From: Oscillospiraceae bacterium
GTDB lineage: Bacteria > Bacillota > Clostridia > Oscillospirales > Ruminococcaceae
NCBI GenBank assembly: GCA_018434245.1
Contig: JAHDPQ010000083.1
Coordinates: forward strand, 17,698 to 81,697
DNA length: 64,000 nucleotides
Direction: 5' to 3'
The stretch's first letter is position 1, and the number at the start of each line of letters is the position of its first letter. A model generated the notes under the pieces. That model saw nothing but the letters and a program-made list of their open reading frames with translations, had not been told where the DNA came from and did not search any database. A program made the position numbers and the translations under genes. This document shows, one piece after another, positions 33,905 through 40,959 of this stretch.

Positions 33905-33935
33905 TGCATAACTCTCCTGTTCGGGCTATAGCATA

Positions 33936-33964
33936 ACCATAGCATACTTTTTCCTGTGGGACAA
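33936..33964 (-). promoter_or_regulatory. promoter of the AbrB-like gene
   Basis: Minus strand: TTGTCC (33964-33959), 17 bases, TATGGT (33941-33936). The -35 element lies inside the palindrome at 33955. Confidence 0.5.
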
Positions 33965-33972
33965 GTCCCACA
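33955..33972. promoter_or_regulatory. operator-like palindrome O1
   Basis: TGTGGGAC-AA-GTCCCACA, perfect 8-base arms, covering the -35 of the AbrB-like gene. Confidence 0.65.
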
Positions 33973-34001
33973 ACCAGAAATCCTTCCAATGTTAATATAG
34001 C

Positions 34002-34019
34002 AGTGGGATATGTCGCACA
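34002..34019. promoter_or_regulatory. operator-like palindrome O2
   Basis: AGTGGGATATGTCGCACA, 14 of 18 bases identical to O1, immediately before the ribosome site of the Xre gene. The 47-base spacing to O1 would suit a regulator controlling both genes. Confidence 0.5.
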
Positions 34020-34031
34020 ATGGAGGGTATT

Positions 34032-34274
34032 ATGAACTTAAAAGAAGCAATTGCATATCGAATTCAAACGCTATGCGAGGCAAACAATTTAAGCCCTAGC
34101 AGCCTAGCGTATCTTTGCGGTATGGACCGCTCCACCATTTATAGTATTCTTGGCAATAAAAGCAAAAGTCCGGAGGTTGCCACCATCAAGAAAATTTGTG
34201 ACGGCTTAAAGATAACATTGGGGGAGTTTTTTAGCACCCCCGAATTTGATCATCTGGAGCAGGAGATACAATAA
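34032..34274 (+). CDS. Xre-family helix-turn-helix regulator
   Basis: 80 residues, essentially one HTH_3 domain: MNLKEAIAYRIQTLCEANNL, SPSSLAYLCGMDRSTIYSIL (the helix-turn-helix), KSKSPEVATIKKICDGLKI, TLGEFFSTPEF. Such single-domain repressors often control their own and neighbouring promoters. GGAGGG precedes ATG 34032. Two palindromes lie in the divergent intergenic region. It could instead be part of a mobile-element regulatory pair, but no such element is seen. Confidence 0.9.
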   Translation: MNLKEAIAYRIQTLCEANNLSPSSLAYLCGMDRSTIYSILGNKSKSPEVATIKKICDGLKITLGEFFSTPEFDHLEQEIQ

Positions 34275-34302
34275 GGGCCGGGAATTCCCGGCCCTTATTG
34301 TT
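34270..34302. terminator. bidirectional terminator after the Xre gene
   Basis: A perfect 30-base palindrome AATAAGGGCCGGG-AATT-CCCGGCCCTTATT overlapping the stop codon, followed by TTGTT. It is shared with the convergent ABC operon. Confidence 0.8.
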
Positions 34303-34365
34303 AGGTGAATGGTCTGCCTGAGCTTGTCGTGGAAGCGGTCCTATCCTTTAGTCCTGGGCATCCTG

Positions 34366-36279
34366 CTACTCCAATTCAAAGGCTCCGGTGTAGAGCTGAT
34401 GATACTTTCCACCTTGGGCGATGAGTTCCTGATGGCTGCCCCGCTCAATGATTCGGCCCAGCTCCAGCACCATGATGACATCGGAATTACGCACAGTACT
34501 CAGCCGATGGGCGATGACAAAGGTGGTCCGCCCTGTCATCAGGGAGTCCATTCCCCGCTGGACAATGCTTTCGGTTCGGGTGTCGATGGAAGAGGTGGCC
34601 TCGTCCAGAATCATCACTGGGGGGTCGGCCACCGCCGCCCGGGCAATGGAGATCAGCTGGCGTTGCCCCTGGGAAAGCTCCGAACCGTCGCCGTCAATGA
34701 GGGTGTCGTACCCCTGCGGCAGCCGCCTGATAAACCCGTGGGCCCCCGCCAGCTTGGCAGCGGCGTACACCTCCTCGTCACTGGCGTCCAGACGGCCGTA
34801 GCGGATATTTTCCATCACAGTGCCGGTAAAGAGGTTGGTGTCCTGCAGCACCACCCCCAGGGAGCGGCGCAAATCAGCCTTCTTCATTCGGGTGATGTCG
34901 ATGCCGTCGTAGAGAATTTTGCCCTGTGACAGATCGTAGAAGCGGTTAATCAGGTTGGTGATGGTGGTTTTGCCCGCTCCGGTGGCCCCGACAAAGGCCA
35001 CCTTCTGCCCTGGCTTTGCAAAGAGGGAGATGTCGTGGAGCACCGGTTTGTCCTCCACATAGGCAAAGTCCACCTTATCAAAGCGCACGTCCCCTTCCAG
35101 CTTGTGGTAGGTGACCGAGCCGTCATCGTGGGGCTGCTTCCAGGCCCAGAGGCTGGTTCGCTCCTCACACTCCTGCAAGGTGCCGTCCTGTCTGTAGCAG
35201 GCATTGACCAGGGTAACGGAGCCGCTGTCCTCCTCAGGGGCTTCGTCCATCAGTTGGAAGATGCGGCCTGCTCCGGCCAGAGCCATGATCACCGAGTTGA
35301 TCTGCTGGCTTACCTGACCAATGGGGCCCGAGAAGGCGCGGGAAAGCTGCAGGAAGGAGGCGATGCCCCCCAGCGTGAGGCCTCCCACGCCGCCAATAGC
35401 CAGTAGCCCCCCCACAATGGCGATAAGAACATACTGAATGTTGCCCAAATTCATCATCAGGGGCATCAGGGAGTTGGCCAGCCGGTTAGCTTGTGTAGCG
35501 GCGGCGCAGAGCTCCTGATTGAGGGCGTCAAACTTTTCCTTGGCCTGCTCCTCATAACAAAAGACCTTGACTACCTTTTGGCCGTGGGTCATCTCCTCAA
35601 TGTAGCCGTTGAGGGAGCCCAGCACCTCCTGCTGTTTTACAAAGTAGCGGGCGCTGGAACCCCCCACCCGGCCCACCATCTTGGTCATGACAAACACCAT
35701 GGCTACCACAAGACCGGTGAGGGGGAGGCTGACGGTGAGCATGGCGACAAAGACAAAGAGCAGGGATACGCCGGAGCTCAGCAGCTGGGGAATGCTCTGG
35801 GAAAGAAGCTGACGCAGGGTATCGATGTCGTTGGTGTAGCGGCTCATCAAATCTCCGTGGGTGTGGGTGTCGAAGTACCGCAAAGGCAGGCGCTGCATAT
35901 GGGCAAACAGCTCATCTCGAATCTGTTTTTGGGTTCCCTGAGAGACTACAACCATCACCCGGTTGTAGGCAAAGGAGGCTCCCACACCGATGAGATAGAG
36001 CCCTGCCATCCTGAGGATAGCCCCCAGCATCCGGGAAAAATCCGGGTTTTCCACCTGTGTCAGGGGAAGGATGTGCTGGTCGATCAAAGTCTGCAAAAAC
36101 AGGTTTCCCTGCACCATGGCATAGGCATTGACCAGGATAAAAACCGCCACCAGAATCAGATGGACCTTGTAGCGGGCCATATATTTGAAAAGCCGCACCA
36201 TGTTCCCCTTGGTCTCCTGAAGGCTCTGCCCTCGGCTAAAGCCGCCCCTTGGGCCGGGACTTTGTCTAGACTGTCTCAT
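34366..36279 (-). CDS. ABC exporter half-transporter (consensus-type subunit of a heterodimer)
   Basis: 637 residues: cytosolic start, six transmembrane helices (about 30-330), an unusual 60-residue insert before the nucleotide-binding domain (CYRQDGTLQECEERTSLWAW region), then the ATPase. Walker A FVGATGAGKTT, signature LSQGQRQLISIARA, Walker B VMILDEATSSID with the catalytic Glu and switch VIAHRLSTV are intact. Its start overlaps the upstream ABC gene by 14 bases. Together they match heterodimeric multidrug exporters such as BmrC/BmrD and TM287/288. Regulated by the adjacent MarR gene by position. Confidence 0.9.
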   Translation of the reverse strand: MRQSRQSPGPRGGFSRGQSLQETKGNMVRLFKYMARYKVHLILVAVFILVNAYAMVQGNLFLQTLIDQHILPLTQVENPDFSRMLGAILRMAGLYLIGVGASFAYNRVMVVVSQGTQKQIRDELFAHMQRLPLRYFDTHTHGDLMSRYTNDIDTLRQLLSQSIPQLLSSGVSLLFVFVAMLTVSLPLTGLVVAMVFVMTKMVGRVGGSSARYFVKQQEVLGSLNGYIEEMTHGQKVVKVFCYEEQAKEKFDALNQELCAAATQANRLANSLMPLMMNLGNIQYVLIAIVGGLLAIGGVGGLTLGGIASFLQLSRAFSGPIGQVSQQINSVIMALAGAGRIFQLMDEAPEEDSGSVTLVNACYRQDGTLQECEERTSLWAWKQPHDDGSVTYHKLEGDVRFDKVDFAYVEDKPVLHDISLFAKPGQKVAFVGATGAGKTTITNLINRFYDLSQGKILYDGIDITRMKKADLRRSLGVVLQDTNLFTGTVMENIRYGRLDASDEEVYAAAKLAGAHGFIRRLPQGYDTLIDGDGSELSQGQRQLISIARAAVADPPVMILDEATSSIDTRTESIVQRGMDSLMTGRTTFVIAHRLSTVRNSDVIMVLELGRIIERGSHQELIAQGGKYHQLYTGAFELE

Positions 36280-38005
36280 CCACTCCGCCTCCCTTCTGCT
36301 GGGAGGTGTATACCTCCCGGTAAATGTTGCAACGCTCCATCAGTTCCTCATGAGAGCCGATATCGGCGATTTCGCCCTCATCCAGTACCACAATTTTGTC
36401 GGCGTGCTCTACCGAAGCTGCCCGCTGTGTGATGATCAGCTTGGTGGTGTCGGGAATCTCCTGGGCAAAGGCCTGACGGATGCGGGCATCTGTCTTGGTG
36501 TCCACCGCCGAGGTAGAGTCGTCCAGAATCAGAATCTTTGGTTTTTTTAAGAGAGCACGGGCGATGCAGAGCCGCTGCTTTTGCCCGCCGGAGACGTTGG
36601 TGCCTCCCTGCTCGATATAGGTATCGTACCCCGTGGGAAAGGTTTGGATAAACTCATGGGCGCAGGCCAGCTTACAGACGTATTCCAGCTCCTGGTCGGA
36701 GGCGTCTTGGTTACCCCAGCGCAGGTTCTCCTTGATGGTACCAGAAAACAGCTCGTTCTTTTGCAGCACCATGGCCACCTGTTCCCGCAGGGCGGAAAGG
36801 TCGTAGTCCCGCACATCCACGCCGCCTACCAACAGCTTGCCTTGAGTGACATCGTACAGGCGGGGGATCAGCTGCACCAAGGTGGTTTTGGCAGCCCCGG
36901 TTCCTCCCAAAATCCCCACGGTTTCCCCGGACTGGATGGTCAGGTTCACGTCTTTCAGGGCCAGCTTTTTCGCATCCTTAGCGTAGGAAAATCCTACGTT
37001 CTCAAAGCGGATGGAGCCGTCCCTTACCTGTGTGACGGGAGCATCCGGGCTGTGAAGGTCGGTTTTCTCCTCCAGCACCTCTACCACCCGCTGGGCGCTG
37101 GCCTTGGAGATGACCAACATCATAAACACCATGGCCAACATCATCAGGCTGATGAGAATCTGAAAGGCGTAGGAAAGCAGGCTGACCAGCATTCCAGTGG
37201 TCATCTCCCCAAAGACAATGAGCCTGCCCCCCATCCAGGAAAGGATGAGGCTGCAGCCAAACATACAAAGCTGCATCAGGGGCATGATACAGCTCACCAG
37301 CTTTTGGGCCCGGGAAAAGGTGACGTAAATATCCTGAGAGGTGCGCTGGAACTTTTGAATCTCGTGCTCCTCCCGGACGTAGCTCTTGACCACCCGGATG
37401 CCCCGCAGGTTTTCCTGCACCACGGTGTTGAGCTTGTCGTACATTTTAAACACGGTCTCAAAGATGGGGTGGGCCCGGGACATGATCAGGTACATTAAAA
37501 GCCCCAGCACCGGAAGCACCGCCAGAAAAACCAGGGAAAGGCGGTGGTTAATATGAAAGGCCATAATCAGGGAGAAAGCCAGCATAAAAGGAGCACGCAC
37601 CGTAATGCGGATGCTCATCTGAAACGCCTGCTGCAGATAGTCCACATCGGTGGTCATCCGGGTGATGAGGCTGGAGGTGGAAAACCGATCGATACTCTCA
37701 AAGGAAAAGGTTTGCAGGTTGTAGTAAAGGTCGTGGCGGACGTTTTTGGCAAAGCCCGCCGAAGCAATGGAGGCCGTCTGCCCCGAGAGCACCCCAAACA
37801 CAAGGGCCAAGAAGGTACAGCCCAGCAGACCCAGAGACATTTTGCCAATCATCCGGGGGTCCCCCTGCTGGATGCCGGAGTCAATAATCACCGCCATCAG
37901 CATGGGCAGCAGAATATCCATGGCTACCTCCAGCAGCACAAGGACAGGGGTGAGCAGGGCATAGGGCCTGTATTCCCGCACACAGCGTGCAAGTCGTTTT
38001 ATCAT
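36266..38005 (-). CDS. ABC exporter half-transporter (degenerate-site subunit)
   Basis: 579 residues from ATG 38005, seven bases after GGAGG. Six membrane helices, then an ATPase domain with three departures from consensus. Walker A reads GGTGAAKTT, the Walker B Glu is Asp (ILILDDSTSAVD) and the switch His is Gln (IITQRAAS). The signature VSGGQKQR is intact. This is the known pattern of one non-hydrolytic site in heterodimeric exporters, and the partner is the next gene. Substrate unknown, multidrug or lipid-like. Confidence 0.92.
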   Translation of the reverse strand: MIKRLARCVREYRPYALLTPVLVLLEVAMDILLPMLMAVIIDSGIQQGDPRMIGKMSLGLLGCTFLALVFGVLSGQTASIASAGFAKNVRHDLYYNLQTFSFESIDRFSTSSLITRMTTDVDYLQQAFQMSIRITVRAPFMLAFSLIMAFHINHRLSLVFLAVLPVLGLLMYLIMSRAHPIFETVFKMYDKLNTVVQENLRGIRVVKSYVREEHEIQKFQRTSQDIYVTFSRAQKLVSCIMPLMQLCMFGCSLILSWMGGRLIVFGEMTTGMLVSLLSYAFQILISLMMLAMVFMMLVISKASAQRVVEVLEEKTDLHSPDAPVTQVRDGSIRFENVGFSYAKDAKKLALKDVNLTIQSGETVGILGGTGAAKTTLVQLIPRLYDVTQGKLLVGGVDVRDYDLSALREQVAMVLQKNELFSGTIKENLRWGNQDASDQELEYVCKLACAHEFIQTFPTGYDTYIEQGGTNVSGGQKQRLCIARALLKKPKILILDDSTSAVDTKTDARIRQAFAQEIPDTTKLIITQRAASVEHADKIVVLDEGEIADIGSHEELMERCNIYREVYTSQQKGGGVDETV

Positions 38006-38112
38006 ACGGTTTCCTCCCATATTCGTTTGCGCAGAACAGCAGAATGATGCTTTGTGGAATATAAAACCGGCAACCTCCTCTCATCCCGTCAAGAGGCTAC
38101 CAAACATCATCC

Positions 38113-38559
38113 TTAGCTGATGTTGTCGATCATTTTGCCAATGACCCGGTAAAAGGTGTCCAACTCCTCCTGGGAAAGACCCTGAATCAGTAGCTCTTCA
38201 AACCGGATGTGCCTAAGGGCGGCTTCCTGATGAAGGGAAATGGCTTTTTCGGTGAGGCATAGCTTCTTGAGCCGCCCGTCATAGGGAACCGGCTCCCGAA
38301 ATAATAAATCGTCCCGCTCCATCAGCTGCAGGATGCCGGTGGCGGTAGAGCGCCGCATATGAAAGGCCTTTTCTAAATCCCGCTGAAAAATATCCTGATC
38401 CCTATGTTGCCCCAAATACCAAATCACCGCCCGCTGCATTTCCGTCAGGTGATACATGGGGTCCGCTGGAGGGGAGTGGTGGTGCAGGTGATGCATGTAT
38501 CGCTTAATCTGATTATCCAGCGCCTTAATGGCAAAAGGGGCCGAGCAAAACCGACTCAA
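38113..38559 (-). CDS. MarR-family transcriptional regulator
   Basis: 148 residues with a winged-helix core: LTEMQRAVIWYLGQHRDQDI, FQRDLEKAFHMRRSTATGIL (recognition helix), QLMERDDLLFREPVPYDGRL with the wing DGRLKKLCLTEK. Starts with TTG 38559 after AGGAGGTG. It heads the ABC exporter operon, 107 bases before the first transporter gene. A palindrome at its own transcription start suggests autorepression relieved by a transported compound (inference from family behaviour). Confidence 0.92.
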   Translation of the reverse strand: MSRFCSAPFAIKALDNQIKRYMHHLHHHSPPADPMYHLTEMQRAVIWYLGQHRDQDIFQRDLEKAFHMRRSTATGILQLMERDDLLFREPVPYDGRLKKLCLTEKAISLHQEAALRHIRFEELLIQGLSQEELDTFYRVIGKMIDNIS

Positions 38560-38574
38560 GGGGGCACCTCCTAA

Positions 38575-38594
38575 ATTGTTAGCAAGCGAACAAT
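38575..38594. promoter_or_regulatory. MarR operator candidate
   Basis: ATTGTT-AGCAAGCG-AACAAT, an inverted repeat directly downstream of the -10, overlapping the expected transcription start of the marR-abc operon. Confidence 0.65.
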
Positions 38595-38623
38595 ATCATA
38601 ATCCTTTTGCAGCACAATGTCAA
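38595..38623 (-). promoter_or_regulatory. promoter of the marR-ABC operon
   Basis: Minus strand: TTGACA (38623-38618), 17 bases, TATGAT (38600-38595). Confidence 0.8.
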
Positions 38624-38707
38624 GAAAGACATTGTAAATTTTCCACCGATTGCTAGAAATAAATGGCAGACAAAGGAGGAGGTGCTGTCGAAATCCTATG
38701 AAAAGGC

Positions 38708-38736
38708 TGGACATTCGGCGGCCAAGGCGGTATAAT
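38708..38736 (+). promoter_or_regulatory. promoter of the foldase-like lipoprotein gene
   Basis: TGGACA (38708-38713), 17 bases, TATAAT (38731-38736). Confidence 0.7.
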
Positions 38737-38796
38737 ACTACTTTGGAACGGTCGAATGACGGCCATGTATCAGGACACAGAAAGGAACCGAAATAT

Positions 38797-39981
38797 ATGA
38801 AGCAGATCACCAAATTGCTGGCAGCTCTACTGGCAGTTGCTTTGCTGCTGGCGGGCTGTCAGACCGCCAATACCAGCTGGGTATACTCCTATCAGGAGGA
38901 TTCTATGCCGGCGGGGGTATATATTTGCATGATGCTGAATGCCTACGGAGAGGCAACTCAAAAGCTGCAGGAGGCGCAGGACGCGGAAATTGCCGCACTG
39001 CAGGCGAATCTGGCAGAGGGCGCCCAGCTGGAAAACACTCCCTTGCGCATGGCTCAAAAGGACCCCAAGGACATCTATAACATGGAGCTGGACGGCATGT
39101 CCGTTTCCGATTGGATGGTGGAGAGAGCCGGCCGCAGCGCCCGAGAATACTATGCCACCAGGCAGAAAATGCAGGAGCTGGGGCTGAGCCTAAGCGAAGC
39201 TGACCTTGCAAACTCCCAGGCATCAGCGGCGGAGGGCGTGAAGAGCTCTCCCGAATTCTATAACAAAAACGGTATTGCCGAAAGCTCTCTGGCTTTGATG
39301 CTTCAGAACGATCTGGCTGTGCATCAGCTGTTTCACGCTCTGTACGAGGAAGGTGGGGAGTTTGCGGTCACCCAAGAGGAGCTGCAGGCTCACTTTGCAA
39401 AGCAATACTCCAAGATCAAGATGATGTTCTTCTACAAGGCGGACCAGGGCGATCTTTCCGAGGAAGAAGCCGCCGATGAGGAAAAGGCCGCCAAACTTCT
39501 GGAAGAAAAGAACTCCGAGCTGCACCAAAAGGCAGAGGGCTACCTGACCCGGCTTAAGGCAGGGGAAGCCATTGAGGACCTTAACACCGAGTACGAACTG
39601 GAGACAGCCAAGGAATCGGTGGAGGGCACCGAGGATGCGGTTCCTGAGGTGGAGCCAACCAAGCCGGGAGACCTGAACATGATTGTCACCGAGGATCAGG
39701 CCTCTTACTTTGGGGAACCTCTGGTTCGGGCCGCCTTTGATACCCCTGTGGGTGAAGCGGTACTGGTTGAGGACACCGCCTTCTTCTTCTTGGTACAGCG
39801 GGCGGATATTTTGGAAGACCCGGCAGATATGCAGAATTATCAGGAGAGTATACTCCACGAAATGCGCTACGACAGCGACTATCTTCTCAAGTTGGAGGAA
39901 TGGGGCAAGACTTTGGATATTCAGGCCAATCCAGCCGCCATCAAGCTCTACACCCCCTCCCGCCTCTATCACGGAAAATAA
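38797..39981 (+). CDS. lipoprotein, SurA/PrsA-like foldase architecture
   Basis: 394 residues from ATG 38797 (AAAGGAA upstream). The lipoprotein signal peptide ends at LLLAGC (Cys21). The rest is helical and charged. MVERAGRSAREYYATRQKMQ and a QNDLAVHQLFHALYEEGGEF ... VTQEELQAHFAKQYSKIKMM stretch resemble the N-terminal chaperone part of SurA/PrsA proteins. A parvulin domain is hinted at by the KIKMMFFYK strand, the Glu/Ala-rich helix after it and a late VGEAVLVEDTAFFFLVQRAD, but it is degenerate. Likely surface-protein folding; this is a fold-level guess. Confidence 0.6.
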   Translation: MKQITKLLAALLAVALLLAGCQTANTSWVYSYQEDSMPAGVYICMMLNAYGEATQKLQEAQDAEIAALQANLAEGAQLENTPLRMAQKDPKDIYNMELDGMSVSDWMVERAGRSAREYYATRQKMQELGLSLSEADLANSQASAAEGVKSSPEFYNKNGIAESSLALMLQNDLAVHQLFHALYEEGGEFAVTQEELQAHFAKQYSKIKMMFFYKADQGDLSEEEAADEEKAAKLLEEKNSELHQKAEGYLTRLKAGEAIEDLNTEYELETAKESVEGTEDAVPEVEPTKPGDLNMIVTEDQASYFGEPLVRAAFDTPVGEAVLVEDTAFFFLVQRADILEDPADMQNYQESILHEMRYDSDYLLKLEEWGKTLDIQANPAAIKLYTPSRLYHGK

Positions 39982-40042
39982 CAATACACCGATTCGCTCC
40001 GAGGTAACCGGGCGGTGTACCAACGGAACGCTACAGCATTAA

Positions 40043-40071
40043 AAAAGGGCAGCCATAGCGGTTGCCCTTTT
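40043..40071. terminator. terminator after the lipoprotein gene
   Basis: AAAAGGGCA and TGCCCTTTT around an 11-base loop; 60 bases after the stop. Confidence 0.75.
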
Positions 40072-40092
40072 GCGCTGTTTCCAAGGGAGAGA

Positions 40093-40161
40093 CTTCCAGT
40101 GGGCAGCACATCCATATCCTCCGGGGGATATGGATGTGCAGATTTGTCCAATCACTGGAAG
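40093..40161. repeat. large two-tier hairpin in a non-coding gap
   Basis: Outer arms CTTCCAGTG/CACTGGAAG (9 base pairs) and inner arms GCACATCCATATCC/GGATATGGATGTGC (14 base pairs, loop TCCGGG), all perfect. Role unknown: structured RNA, protein site or mini-element remnant. Beyond it (40162-40310) nothing else is recognised apart from a GGACGCAA/TTGCGTCC pairing. Confidence 0.6.
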
Positions 40162-40310
40162 GCTAGGCAGGATGAGAATGGTTTGGGGGTTGGAAAGTGG
40201 TGAGTGCAGGCCATGGGCAAGAATTTATCGACCAGAATCCATGACGGGCGGCAGGACGCAAGAGCCGGACTGCTCCAGCCACAATTGCGTCCGGTAAGGC
40301 GGATGTAATC

Positions 40311-40343
40311 TAAGGGCCATCCCTCCCACGGAAATGGCCCTTA
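40311..40343 (-). terminator. terminator of spoIIID
   Basis: TAAGGGCCAT and ATGGCCCTTA form a 10-base-pair stem just after the spoIIID stop codon; the T-run is weak. Confidence 0.5.
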
Positions 40344-40353
40344 CCACTGCCTT

Positions 40354-40611
40354 TTACTTTTTGCGCAGACGCTCATATTTGGTCTTGGTGGCCATTCCGC
40401 CCCGAATATGCCGCTCCGACTTGTTCTGTTCAAGCACTTGCTTGACTTTATCATACAACCCCTCATTAATCGTCTTTAGCCTTTCACTTACGTCTTTATG
40501 TACGGTGGATTTGCTCAAGTTAAATTTCTTGGCTGTTTGCCGAACCGTTGCGTTATGTTCAATAATGTAATTTGCAAACGCAATCACTCTCTCTTCGGGC
40601 AACCCTTTCAA
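40354..40611 (-). CDS. spoIIID: sporulation transcription factor SpoIIID
   Basis: Mother-cell DNA-binding regulator that modulates the sigma-E regulon and switches on sigma-K genes. 85 residues from TTG 40611 (AGGAGGG six bases upstream). The family core is clear: ANYIIEHNATVRQTAKKFNL, SKSTVHKDVSERL (helix-turn-helix) and HIRGGMATKTKYERL at the C-terminus. It has a sigma-E-like promoter. The next gene upstream is a serine recombinase homologue on the same strand, with its own terminator between. Confidence 0.96.
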   Translation of the reverse strand: MKGLPEERVIAFANYIIEHNATVRQTAKKFNLSKSTVHKDVSERLKTINEGLYDKVKQVLEQNKSERHIRGGMATKTKYERLRKK

Positions 40612-40640
40612 AACCAACCCTCCTAACGATGTGCTATTTC

Positions 40641-40670
40641 ATGTATATGCGGGCTGGGAGGGAATATATG
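40641..40670 (-). promoter_or_regulatory. sigma-E-like promoter of spoIIID
   Basis: Minus strand: CATATATT (40670-40663), 13 bases, CATATACAT (40649-40641). The ATATT and CATA elements and spacing fit the sigma-E pattern; the -10 is imperfect. spoIIID is a sigma-E target in Bacillus. Confidence 0.5.
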
Positions 40671-40874
40671 TTAAATTTGTAAGGTTTGAAGGCCTGCGCA
40701 AGCGGTTGGCGGGCCCTTTTTGCCAAAGGAGGAAGCCGACAGAATCCCTTTACCCAAAAGACAGGCAGAACCCCAATCCTAAAGCTGGGATTCCCGTCTG
40801 GCCCGGTGAACCCTGTGATCTCTTTATCAGAGTTGGAGGCATCCTGCTCTATAATCATAGCCCGCTGGAAATAG
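40671..40874. other. non-coding gap upstream of spoIIID
   Basis: Contains one terminator-shaped element on the plus strand (GGCCTGC 40691-40697 with GCGGGCC 40709-40715, then CTTTTT), with no gene to serve. Nothing else recognised. Confidence 0.35.
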
Positions 40875-40901
40875 AAAAAGGACCGGTCTCAAGACCGGTC
40901 C
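40875..40901 (-). terminator. terminator of the recombinase-like gene
   Basis: GGACCGGTCT and AGACCGGTCC, followed on the minus strand by TTTTT. Confidence 0.85.
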
Positions 40902-40959
40902 AAAAGCAGCCACATAAGCTACCCACATGATGTATCCCTGTGGAAAGGATAAGGGTTAA

